Shown in pieces: positions 1 through 9,451 of a stretch of 64,000 nt of DNA. The translations under genes were made by a program, and so were the position numbers. Each line of letters starts with the position of its first letter. Positions within the stretch are counted from its first letter, which is position 1. The stretch is from Hofstenia miamia (Eukaryota > Xenacoelomorpha > Acoela): NCBI GenBank assembly GCA_004352715.1, contig SCFE01000001.1, forward strand, positions 1,722,569 through 1,786,568, given 5' to 3'. Below the pieces are notes generated by a model that did not search any database, was not told the DNA's origin, and was given only the letters and a program-made list of their open reading frames with translations.

Positions 1-490
1 AATTCATCCTCTAGTATTAAGTCATTTCAACTATGGGAATATATTCTACACAGATATAAAGAAAAAATTCCTAGAAAATTTCAGGTAAAGCTAAATTGAG
101 TTATCAAAGTAGCAGTTAATAATCATAGCTTTAATAAGAATAATGTATACAGAAAAATCTCAACCTTATTTCTACATCCACAATGCTATATCTATATAAA
201 TGTCCTAAAAACATTCTTCAAAATTACTTTCCCATATAACAAAAATGACTTTCTTTCCGGAAAAATAATTAAACAAAACAAAATAACGCATTTAATTGAA
301 CCAATCAGGTATAAAAAGCGAATATTGGAAAATTCTTTTCTAAACACAGCTATAAGTATATAGAATGAATTACCAAAATACATCAAAAAATAAATACTTT
401 AAAAAACGTTAAAATTGATGTTAAAAAATACTTTTGCACCTTTAATATAAAAAGACTGAAATGGCGAGGTTATAAATTTTACAGTCTTGA
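1..490 (+). mobile_element. LINE 3' end, decayed
   Basis: Degenerate C-terminal tail of a non-LTR retrotransposon reverse transcriptase ORF. Read on the plus strand with frame changes, the segment around 290-480 gives an 'RYKKRILENSFLNTAIS' stretch followed by a 'NELPKYIKK' stretch. This is the pattern seen before the stop of APE-type LINEs (compare the 'LPQDIRSESTLREFKKLLK' tail at about 13.8 kb). Stops and frameshifts interrupt it, so it is a fossil. The 5' part lies outside the window. Clade not resolved. Confidence 0.5.
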
Positions 491-1489
491 TTACTCTATT
501 AATAGAAACTAACAAGTTAATTATCAGTATTATTTGTAAATATTTCTTGTTTTGTGTTATTTTATTTTCATTGATTTCTTTTCTTGACGCTTTCAGAATT
601 GTTATCAGAATTTTTATTGTTCAAACAATTTCTGAATATAGATATTTCTTCTTGTTCTTCTATGTGTGATCATGTAATATATATATATCTAATTCTGAAT
701 GATCACGTAAGCATAGTCTTTCAAAGAGAATTATCCCAGGACATTATCCTTTTGGCCATTCGGTTATCCCATCAGTCTCTCATTAGCCTGATATAACTTG
801 ACTGTAAGAATAATAAAATGTAAGTTTGAACTGTATTCCTTTCTAGTAGTTTCTTTGAATTTCAAATTGTGTTACTACTATAATGTTTCTTACACATACT
901 TATATATCAAATTCAAAAAAGGCTATTCATCACTATCACAATCAAAATAATGAAAGCCACAAAGTGTACTTTGTTCAGAAGCTCGTATTCAAAAGGACTT
1001 TTTAGTCACTTTTAAAATTTCACTGTTGATATATACAATACATAATCGAAGCCTCGAAACAGATGAAATGAATATTCAATAAGATTTGTCCATAGCCCCC
1101 ACCCATGTCACTGCTCAGTTAAAAATGTTCGATTCATAACGCGACCCTTAGGTTTTATGTAGGTGGCTTTCGAAACTATCGGTCACGTCGACCGTTTCTA
1201 ACTGTATCCATGCCATTGTTCTAGTTATAAATTTTGTGGCTAAGCTGTCAATGTCAAGTTGAATATGAAATGGGAAGTATCTGAGAAAAGAGATTAACCT
1301 TACACCCTTTAATTTCCAATTTTCATTTTTGATAGAAGTGATTAATTTGCTTCGCCTTCACCAAAGCAATCAAATGTTTCTAAGTAACAAGTACAATGTA
1401 ATTTTCAGTAATTGTTGCCTGATTATTTACAATAAAAAATGAATTATTTAAACAGAACGCATCGATATATATATATATATATATATATA
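491..1489. other. AT-rich intergenic, no gene seen
   Basis: No supported coding region. The stretch ends in a (TA)n run (about 1465-1489) that leads into an N gap. The moderately GC-richer piece at 1090-1215 looks repeat-like but could not be assigned. Confidence 0.5.
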
Positions 1490-2489
1490 NNNNNNNNNNN
1501 NNNNNNNNNNNNNNNNNNNNNNNNNNNNNNNNNNNNNNNNNNNNNNNNNNNNNNNNNNNNNNNNNNNNNNNNNNNNNNNNNNNNNNNNNNNNNNNNNNNN
1601 NNNNNNNNNNNNNNNNNNNNNNNNNNNNNNNNNNNNNNNNNNNNNNNNNNNNNNNNNNNNNNNNNNNNNNNNNNNNNNNNNNNNNNNNNNNNNNNNNNNN
1701 NNNNNNNNNNNNNNNNNNNNNNNNNNNNNNNNNNNNNNNNNNNNNNNNNNNNNNNNNNNNNNNNNNNNNNNNNNNNNNNNNNNNNNNNNNNNNNNNNNNN
1801 NNNNNNNNNNNNNNNNNNNNNNNNNNNNNNNNNNNNNNNNNNNNNNNNNNNNNNNNNNNNNNNNNNNNNNNNNNNNNNNNNNNNNNNNNNNNNNNNNNNN
1901 NNNNNNNNNNNNNNNNNNNNNNNNNNNNNNNNNNNNNNNNNNNNNNNNNNNNNNNNNNNNNNNNNNNNNNNNNNNNNNNNNNNNNNNNNNNNNNNNNNNN
2001 NNNNNNNNNNNNNNNNNNNNNNNNNNNNNNNNNNNNNNNNNNNNNNNNNNNNNNNNNNNNNNNNNNNNNNNNNNNNNNNNNNNNNNNNNNNNNNNNNNNN
2101 NNNNNNNNNNNNNNNNNNNNNNNNNNNNNNNNNNNNNNNNNNNNNNNNNNNNNNNNNNNNNNNNNNNNNNNNNNNNNNNNNNNNNNNNNNNNNNNNNNNN
2201 NNNNNNNNNNNNNNNNNNNNNNNNNNNNNNNNNNNNNNNNNNNNNNNNNNNNNNNNNNNNNNNNNNNNNNNNNNNNNNNNNNNNNNNNNNNNNNNNNNNN
2301 NNNNNNNNNNNNNNNNNNNNNNNNNNNNNNNNNNNNNNNNNNNNNNNNNNNNNNNNNNNNNNNNNNNNNNNNNNNNNNNNNNNNNNNNNNNNNNNNNNNN
2401 NNNNNNNNNNNNNNNNNNNNNNNNNNNNNNNNNNNNNNNNNNNNNNNNNNNNNNNNNNNNNNNNNNNNNNNNNNNNNNNNNNNNNNNNN
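1490..2489. other. Assembly gap (1000 N)
   Basis: Exactly 1000 Ns, the usual default length for a gap of unknown size. A (TA)n run borders it on the left. On the right, the first known bases already lie inside the dispersed repeat described next. Confidence 0.98.
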
Positions 2490-2908
2490 ATATTATGTGT
2501 ACGTATCCCGAAAGGGGTTGTTATAATAAGGTATATATTAACATGGCGTAATGCAAACAAATTTGATATTAACAAAGTGGAATTAGTCATGCCAAAAAAA
2601 TGGCCCATGATATTATCAAAGTGAAATTACTCATACCAAAAAATGTAATTATATCAAAACAATGTAAATTTGGACGTGAATCATTTAAGCAGGTCCGAAT
2701 GTGCTAATTAAAAAATGCATTAGCAAGCTGTCAAAAAAATCAATTAGCGAGATCTTCAAAGCACTTAGCGCCAAGTATCAATTAGATGACTCAACGCCCC
2801 AACCACCCCTTCGATATTCACCGCCTGTCACGTGACATGTGACGTCATAAGCTCTCGACCAATCAGAGGCGTTTGTTTGCAGTCTCCTACGACCCCCGTT
2901 TACTACTA
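2490..2908 (+). repeat. Dispersed promoter-like repeat, copy 1
   Basis: About 419 bp that reappears almost unchanged at 62301-62718. Both copies stop matching just after the shared 'ccccgtttactact'. The right end holds TCACGTGA (2828-2835), TGACGTCA (2840-2847) and CCAAT (2859-2863) within 36 bp, all kept in the second copy. These match the E-box, CRE and CCAAT-box consensus sequences, so the repeat may carry a Pol II promoter. The left end is hidden by the gap. Could be an LTR or the 5' region of a retroelement; no coding sequence seen. Confidence 0.75.
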
Positions 2909-3370
2909 ATATGTTTCCTCCATTTTTCAGTGGCATAAATGATTAGTAGATATTCCTTTCCGAAATCAGTACTGCATTTTGGATAAGATATTGTACTTAG
3001 TGAAAGGTTGATTGATTTGATTAGAGAGTAATTATTGTATTAGCATTGGGTTCTGCTGTTATATTATACTAGGTATACCCTACATAGTTGCTTTGCCACA
3101 GTAAGCTATTCAAAGTAGCAATGTTTAGAGACATAAGCCAAAATGTTTCAAGAATTTTTCAATTAATGTTTATTCAATGCTTAAGAACATACTTTTTTAT
3201 TAATCAAGGTTATACAACATATGTTTAGTGATTTATTACTTTCAAAATTCTTGAGTTTATATATGAATTTAAAAAAAACGCATCATTTATTTAACATGTT
3301 TTGGCATGCCACTGCCATTTTCAAAAAGTTTCCCACTAAAAAATACAAAATATTCATCAAATTACATTTT
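2909..3370. other. Intergenic, nothing recognised
   Basis: AT-rich sequence without supported genes. Short open frames here have no recognisable features. Confidence 0.4.
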
Positions 3371-3590
3371 ATTATATTATTATTGGTAAATTTAATTTGT
3401 ATTTATATTCATCTTTTTTGTTTGAGCTTGGTTCCTTTAATTCTATATAAATTGATTCAATGATGCTTAGTTGAAAATTATCAAATGCCTTGGATAAAAT
3501 TTTATATGTAAATTTCATATCACGGTTCTTTAAATGATCAGAGATGGTCGATTGAATTTTACAATTAAGAATTAAAGAACACAAAATTCA
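3371..3590 (-). mobile_element. Penelope-like element fragment (C-terminal)
   Basis: Minus-strand frame containing 'STISDHLKNRDMKF' and then 'ILSKAFDNFQ'. It corresponds to the segment after the GIY-YIG core in Penelope-like elements, the same segment that occurs on the opposite strand at 3580-4100. It is arranged head-to-head with that second fragment. The reverse transcriptase part is absent. Degenerate. Confidence 0.5.
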
Positions 3591-3633
3591 TTCGACCATC
3601 TCTGATCATTTAAAGAACTTTGATATGAAATTT
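3511..3633. repeat. 51-bp inverted repeat between two Penelope-like fragments
   Basis: Arms at 3511-3560 and 3582-3633 are inverted copies with about three mismatches over 51 bp, separated by a spacer of about 20 bp. Transcribed, it would fold into a long hairpin. It arises because two element fragments share the same end sequence in opposite orientation. Confidence 0.85.
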
Positions 3634-4105
3634 ATAGGATTACTTAAAACGAATGAACTAAGATATATAATAGGACTAAGTATAGAAACAAAGATTGAAA
3701 ACCTTTCCAAAGTAGTATATGATATTTCTTGCAACTGTGGTGCACAACATATTACGAAGACTTCAAGAAATTTACAAACAATTACTAGAGAACACAAAAA
3801 TCATTCGACCCCTAAAGAACTGTGATATGAAATTTTTGAGAACGAAAGAAAATTCATTTGCACTCGCAATCCATGGATTGAATAATTGTGCATACACATA
3901 AAACACTAATAAAATAAAGATAAATGAAGGAAATTTGTAAAACTTGTTAGAAACTAATATTTTGAATACCCTCGTGTAATACATATATTTACATATAATT
4001 AACATATAGAATTTTATCCAAGGCAATTGATATATTCAACTAAGCATCAATTTGTATAGGACAAAGGGAACCAAGCATAAACAAAAATGGTGAATATAAA
4101 TATAT
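3580..4105 (+). mobile_element. Penelope-like element fragment with GIY-YIG remnant
   Basis: The plus-strand frame at 3625-3825 contains 'VVYDISCNCGAQHITKTSRN', followed by 'LQTITREHKNHSTPKE'. This matches the GIY-YIG endonuclease pattern of Penelope-like retroelements (Y-x-I-x-C, then Y-I-G-x-T-x-R-x-L, then E-H-K), here degraded: the second Tyr reads His and the Gly reads Thr. The tail at 3980-4100 ('gaattttatccaaggca' onward) is the inverted counterpart of 3371-3510. No reverse transcriptase remains, so the fragment is not autonomous. Confidence 0.6.
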
Positions 4106-4128
4106 ACAAAATCTACATAAGTTATTGT

Positions 4129-4152
4129 ATATATATATATATATATATATAT
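4129..4152. repeat. (TA)n microsatellite
   Basis: Uninterrupted TA dinucleotides directly abutting the left terminus of the MITE that follows. Confidence 0.95.
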
Positions 4153-5359
4153 TGGTGATTTGTAACATACTAATGTGAAATTGCGATTACAAAACACCAG
4201 AAATGTGAATTTTGTATGTTACAAAGCACCATTTTCAGGTACGGTACCTCAGGTATATTTTTTTTCAAAAAAAAGTTAGTGATCGTCTTAATGGCATCTA
4301 AATATGAGGTTTTAATACATTTTGAAATTTTTTTTTTCAAAAATTTCCAAATGGAGATTTTTCATTGATTTCACATATACTGGTGTTTTGTAAAATTACC
4401 CATATATTGGTGTTTTGTAACAGCAAAAAATTTTTAACTAAATTTTTTTTCGAATTCTTTTCAAATTATAATTATTCAAGTTCGTAAAAGTTAAAACTAA
4501 ACGAACTTGTCAATAGCTTAACAATAGGTTCTTTTTTCGAACTGAAAATCAAGCGTAAAATATGGAACAATAAGTAATTAAATATGTGGTTTGCACGGCT
4601 GCTTAACTTTAGAGTAGATGGTTACAACAACCCTTAAACTTCGAAATAATATCCTTAAGTAAAGTAAGACCGAACATACAGCAAGTATACATCATACAGT
4701 CACATTGATCCTTCGTATCGTCCACTTAATGACACAAATATTGTATATTTTTACAATGTTTATTTTGTTTTCACGATTAATATTCATTACGTTAACTAAT
4801 TTTAGCTAATTCATAATGTTGAAAAAACAGTCTCCACTACTTGAAAGAAATTAATTTACTACATTTTGCGATTTTAAGCTGTTCAAGCAAATATAAAATT
4901 GAGTGAAATACCTCTTTGAGTAAGTTATGCTTTGTAACATTTACTTTCAACATTAACAGTTTTTACATGACAATTTTTACAATATCAATACTAAGACTTA
5001 ATATACAGCTAAAAATAAAATATGTTTAGTACAGTGTGGAACTTTGGCTTGAATAACAGTTGATATTCAAAATATGCACAAAAAATATCTCAGTTTTTAG
5101 AAATTATTTTAAAAGAAATAATTGAATTAGTGCACAGTTTTTTACACTTTGCAAACATAAAGGTCAAACGAAATTGATAACAATATATCAATAGAGACTA
5201 AGTATTATCAAATATAAATAAAAATCACGAAAAATAAAAATGAAAAAATATAAATTTTTTTCCTATGTACAAAACACCATTTGGTTACATAACACCAATA
5301 TATGTGGTGAGCGTTACAAAGCACCAATATATGTGAAAACTTTATTACAAATCACCAAT
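4151..5359. mobile_element. (TA)n-inserted MITE, family A
   Basis: About 1.2 kb without coding capacity. The termini are perfect 15-bp inverted repeats: attggtgatttgtaa at 4151-4165 and ttacaaatcaccaat at 5345-5359, with (TA)n outside both. The motif ACAAA-N-CACC recurs: inverted at the left tip, forward near 4187 and 4219, inverted near 4381 and 4408, and forward near 5264, 5284 (as ttacataacacc), 5311 and 5345. Iterated subterminal motifs of this kind are typical of transposase binding sites in non-autonomous DNA transposons. The layout matches family B at 30.9 and 51.7 kb. Confidence 0.75.
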
Positions 5360-5836
5360 ATATATGTATATATATATATATATGCAAAAAAATCAGAATT
5401 ATCATTTCAAAATGTTAAGTCCAACAAAGTATAAAGATAAAACAACTCAAGTCAATAAATAAAAATTATGATGCAATCAACTATAAATATTGATTTGCAT
5501 AATGACCAGACCTTAACCTTTATTTTTTGGAGTTAGACGTTGTTAAGATGGAATACGTATTCTTTGGTTATGATAGGCCCCATTCAAATGTACTTTGTTA
5601 ATATTTAATCCATGTCTAACTGTCGCATAACTTTCAAGAGATCAAAGCATTCGGTAGGTTACAAAGCTTTATAACAATTAAATGGAAAATAATGACATTG
5701 AAATCCTATTATCTACCTCAGTATTTATATTCATCATGTCTGTTGACAAACTTAACTAAGAGAACAAAAAATAAGTTAGAAAGAATGTTGAATTGGAGTT
5801 CAGCTATCATGTGTGAAAAAAACATTTAAAAAAACA
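5360..5836. other. Intergenic, nothing recognised
   Basis: Begins with a (TA)n remnant (about 5361-5383), then AT-rich sequence with no supported gene. Confidence 0.4.
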
Positions 5837-7093
5837 TCAGAAAAATTTACAATCTTTTTTCTTCTCTTTCTCCTTGCTTTCTACATTCCTGTCCTTTGGT
5901 ACTGCTATGTCTATCACTGTTCCCAATGTTTTCTCTTTGTCTATCACTACTATGTCTGGCCTCAGTGCTTCTATTACCTTGCTTGTCTTAATGTTGAAGT
6001 CCCACAGTATCTTAACCTTATCATTCTCAATGACTCCCAGTGGCTTGTGTTCATACCATTTGTCTCCTGCTTCTAACCCATGCTGCGTGCTCAAGTTCCA
6101 ATGTACCATTCGTCTCACCATGTCATTCCTGAACTTATACTCATTCTGCACCTTCTTCTCATACCCTGCTATCAGATGATCTACTGTCTCCGCCTCATTC
6201 TTACATAGCCAACACTTATCACTTACTTCTACTCTTCTCTCTATATGTTTCTTCACCCAGTTTGTTCTTATTGCTTGCTTCTGTGCTGCCATCATAATTG
6301 CTTCTGTTTCTCCTTTTAGTCCTGCCTTCTTTAACCAGTTGTTGCTTTCTTCTCTGTCACATTTTTCTGTGTTCCCCCAGTATTCTCCATGCATTGCCTT
6401 CTGTCTATATCTTGTTTGTCCCTCTAATTCCATCCTACTATGGTATGCTGTATTTCCTTCACTCTCAGTTCTTATCTTCCTTAACTCCATAGTGACATCT
6501 AGTAGTGACCATCTAGGTTGTGCTTCTACGTATTCTTTTCGCCCTAGTGCTTCTGTTTCTCCAGTTTCCTCCACACTTAGCAGTCCTTTCCCTTCTTTAT
6601 GCCTTGCAATGTACAACCTATCAACATCTCCATTTAAGTTGAATGCTCTCTCTGCTGCTAGTATCGTCCTTGTGTCCCTGTCTAACTCCCTCAGTTCATT
6701 CTTATTCCACCCAACTATTCCGCTGAATATCTCAACACTGGTATCGCCCACGTATTAATTGCCTTTATGCTGTTCTGCCCATTCAATGCTGACTTCTGTA
6801 GAACCTTCCTTACTCCCCTCTTGTATTTTGTTCTTAGCCTCATCTTCATTTCCTCAGGAACTTTTCTGTCCCTTTCTATCACTTCTAAGTACTTGTACCC
6901 CTCTTTGACTTCCTCAATCTTATTCCCACTGCTCGTCCTCAAGCCATCTCCATCTATACACTTGCCTCTAGTAATTGTCACTGTCGCACATTTCCCTAAT
7001 CCAAGTTCCAATCCAGAACCTCTGCTTGCCTTCTCCAATGTCTCCACTTGCTTCTGCAACATCTTCCTTGAACTAGAATACATCTTCAGGTCG

Positions 7094-7096
<3 letters not shown>
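5837..7096 (-). mobile_element. R4/Dong-type LINE, 5'-truncated copy
   Basis: Minus-strand coding remnant of a non-LTR retrotransposon with a restriction-like endonuclease (RLE). Reading begins at 'DDLKMYSSSRKMLQKQVE', which is the catalytic YxDD region of the reverse transcriptase, and continues through the thumb ('KALNTWA'-type segment, here 'KAINTWAIPVLRYSAE'). The C-terminal part follows: 'CWLCKNEAETVDHLIAGY', a zinc-knuckle-like motif (last Cys replaced by Tyr), then 'RPDIVVIDKEKTLGTVIDIA', the PD-x(n)-D core of the RLE. One frame change near 6720-6750 and loss of the N-terminal half make it inactive. It is closely similar to the plus-strand copy at 8863-12755. Confidence 0.8.

Positions 7097-7132
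<36 letters not shown>
7095..7132. repeat. (ATT)n microsatellite at LINE truncation point
   Basis: Trinucleotide tract directly at the 5' truncation point of the minus-strand R4/Dong-type LINE. Dong elements of the R4 clade are known for inserting into TAA repeats, so this may be the original target. Confidence 0.9.
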
Positions 7133-7609
7133 GTATTTAAAAAATGATAATTTTTTATGTATGATATGCGAGTATAGATACTAATCGCGGTTAACCGTGC
7201 AATATTATCTGGTAAAATTTCATTTCCCATTTTGTATTTTAAGTAAAAATTTTCTAAAAAACATGATAAAATAAATATTAAAAGGTTAGCACATAAATTG
7301 GTTTAAAATATTCAGCGACAAACCTTAAAATAGTCTAATAACAACAAAGAAAATTTCATTCTCGCATATCTCGAGCAGATGTAAAAAATGTCGTGAAAAG
7401 GAAAAAAGGTATTATTAATGAGTAGGTGCGGCATTAAAAAAGTCACATCACTAATGCATGCGTTCAAACAATACCCTTATATACTGTATACTTTACATAT
7501 AACGATGAACTACCATATCACGTTACATTTAAAAATTGATATTTTTGAGTCGATATCATTCAAAATAAAGTTTGTAGTTTTGGAATAAGCATTGTTCTAT
7601 ATATATATA
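7133..7609. other. Intergenic, nothing recognised
   Basis: AT-rich with no supported gene. Ends in a short (TA)n run that leads into the next gap. Confidence 0.4.
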
Positions 7610-7830
7610 NNNNNNNNNNNNNNNNNNNNNNNNNNNNNNNNNNNNNNNNNNNNNNNNNNNNNNNNNNNNNNNNNNNNNNNNNNNNNNNNNNNNNNNNNNN
7701 NNNNNNNNNNNNNNNNNNNNNNNNNNNNNNNNNNNNNNNNNNNNNNNNNNNNNNNNNNNNNNNNNNNNNNNNNNNNNNNNNNNNNNNNNNNNNNNNNNNN
7801 NNNNNNNNNNNNNNNNNNNNNNNNNNNNNN
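7610..7830. other. Assembly gap (221 N) inside (TA)n
   Basis: 221 Ns with TA dinucleotides on both sides. The gap therefore most likely represents an uncertain length of (TA)n repeat, though an insertion within the repeat is possible. Confidence 0.95.
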
Positions 7831-7854
7831 TATATATATATAATTAGTTTAACT

Positions 7855-8486
7855 CAAGCGCGCAGCCAGGATTTCGTTTCGGTATGGGCACAAAATAGAT
7901 TTTTGAACGTTGATAAAATTAAATTTTTGATACCTATGCTTTTCTATTTAACTGTTAAAAATCTATTGTTAAATTGAACAAGAATAATGCATACAAAAGA
8001 TATAATTATCAAAACTTGATAAGCCAAGATTCATAATTCAAACGTAGTTCACTGTTATAAAAAATTCAATCTTCGATTGCTCTTTAGAGCGAGCTCATCT
8101 AGCACATCTTTAGCATCTAATTCAAGGTCACGGTTAATTGATAAATGCGCTAACCCATTTAACCTTTTCTGTCCCATTGTACGATGAGTGTATGTCTTTA
8201 GCCTTCTTAACAGTGAAAATGATCTTTCGCAAGTTGCAGACGTAAGTGGCAATGTTAGAAAAATCTTAAACAAAGTGCGAATTTGAGGGAAGGGCTGGGT
8301 GAATTGTCGTGGGATGAATTTGTTGGTGTGCAAACAAATTAATTTTATCCCTTTCAGCGGAAGAAACAGTGTGATATCAATTCACCTCCAGCATTAAAAC
8401 ATTTTTAACTTTTGTGCAGAATTTTTTTTGTCCTTCAATTTGGGGGTGGCACGTGCCCAGTGTGCCCCCCATTGGCTGCGCCACTG
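7855..8486 (-). mobile_element. Internally deleted hAT transposon
   Basis: 632-bp element bounded by caagcgcgcagcca (left) and tggctgcgccactg (right), imperfect inverted repeats (11 of 14 matches). An 8-bp target duplication flanks it: gtttaact at 7847-7854 and gtttcact at 8487-8494, differing at one base, which is the hAT hallmark. Inside on the minus strand (8055-8333) is the end of a transposase. Confidence 0.8.
8055..8333 (-). pseudogene. hAT transposase C-terminal dimerisation domain fragment
   Basis: The translated frame has 'LTSATCERSFSLLRRLKTYT' followed by 'RTMGQKRLNGLAHLSINRDL'. This is the conserved hAT family C-terminal dimerisation signature (S-x-x-x-E-R-x-F-S followed by the L-R-x-x-M-x-x-x-R-L-x-x-L motif). 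Only about 90 residues remain; the DDE catalytic core and BED zinc finger are missing. The element could move only with a transposase supplied elsewhere. The first in-frame codon used in translation is not a reliable start. Confidence 0.8.
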
Positions 8487-8790
8487 GTTTCACTAAAATG
8501 TTGAGATCAGGATTAAAACCCTCATACCTACTGCTATTCGCCTTATCATATTGAGTTTCCTACTCCTTAATTCGATTAAAAAGCCTACTTACAACTTAAT
8601 ATTAAGTAAAAGCATTTATTTTTATATAGAAAACAAAAGTATGTAAAATATCAAGTTTTTTACTGAATCTCCATAGATTATCCTAATCTATAATTTGCGT
8701 TTTGTTACATATTAGTCCCATAATTGTAGTTGCAGTGGTTTTCGAGACAAATATCAAAAATATTGATGTATGTTGTAATAATCAAGAGGC
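8487..8790. other. Intergenic, nothing recognised
   Basis: AT-rich spacer between the hAT element and the (AAT)n tract. No gene supported. Confidence 0.4.
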
Positions 8791-8815
8791 AATAATAATA
8801 ATAATAATAATAATG

Positions 8816-8855
<40 letters not shown>

Positions 8856-8862
8856 TAATAAT
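8791..8862. repeat. (AAT)n microsatellite at LINE 5' end
   Basis: Nearly pure AAT tract with one TGAT interruption and a short A run. The R4/Dong-type LINE begins at the next base. A second AAT-rich tract follows the 3' end of that LINE at about 12756-12801, consistent with insertion into a TAA repeat. Confidence 0.92.
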
Positions 8863-8935
8863 GGGCCCTAGTGGCCAAGGGCTGAAAGGCTAGACTGGGA
8901 CAGCGTTCGGACCTGGGTTCGAGCCCAACCCTACC
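8863..8935 (+). other. tRNA-like head of R4/Dong-type LINE (possible Pol III promoter)
   Basis: The first 70 bases after the AAT tract contain TGGCCAAGG (8872-8880), resembling a tRNA A box, and GGTTCGAGCCC (8916-8926), which fits the B box consensus GGTTCRANNCC. The spacing between them, about 36 bp, is in the normal range for internal Pol III promoters. A proper tRNA cloverleaf could not be drawn, so this is not called a tRNA gene. It may be a tRNA-derived SINE-type head fused to the LINE, or chance. Confidence 0.4.
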
Positions 8936-9451
8936 TTCAATGAAAGTGCAGCGAAAAGAAAAGGCCCTCAGTCCCCGGCAGGCCTTAAATGGTAAGAGGG
9001 TTCAAAGAATCTCCGGTCAACAGGCGGACTCCACAATCGGGAGTGTGGACTCGAGAAGTGGCATTATAGGATCCACACAGACCAATGGAGAACGGCACTA
9101 ATGGACAGACGAGCAGAACAGGATAGCATTGGAGTGTTACAGAAGAAGCAGACCAGATGAGAGGGGTTATAGGAAGAGAATGTTGGAAGAATGGAAAAAA
9201 GAAGAAACAGGATTAAAAGTTACAAAGCAGAGGCTTGCAGGTCATGTCAGAAAGTTGAAGCTGGATGAGAATAAGGAAAAAAGAAGAGCTGAACCAACGA
9301 AGCAAAAGGAAAATGAAGTGGCAAATGTAGTAGCAGAAATAGTGGTAGAAACAGCAGAAATCGCAGCTGTAGAAACAGAGGCAGCAATCAAGGGATTATG
9401 AAGAAAGAAATAGACGACAGAAGTAGGTTGCCAGTACCAAGAGGCATTAAG

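Noticed and set aside
1439-2608. Long open frames across the N gap on both strands
   Set aside because: They consist of Ns and flanking TA dinucleotides; no real sequence supports them. The same holds for the frames over the other long gaps.
3221-3463. Open frames at 3.2 kb and 41501-41773 as genes
   Set aside because: Low-complexity, Phe/Ile/Tyr/Asn-rich composition expected from AT-rich DNA, with no motif, splice support or neighbouring context.
6298-7147. Plus-strand Leu/Ser/Pro-rich open frames at 5.8-7.1 kb
   Set aside because: They are antisense shadows of the R4/Dong-type LINE on the minus strand. The same applies to the minus-strand frames at 11.1-12.7 kb opposite the plus-strand copy.
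8863-8935. A genuine tRNA gene
   Set aside because: A and B box-like motifs are present, but an acceptor stem and anticodon arm could not be drawn with consistent pairing. Kept only as a tRNA-like head.
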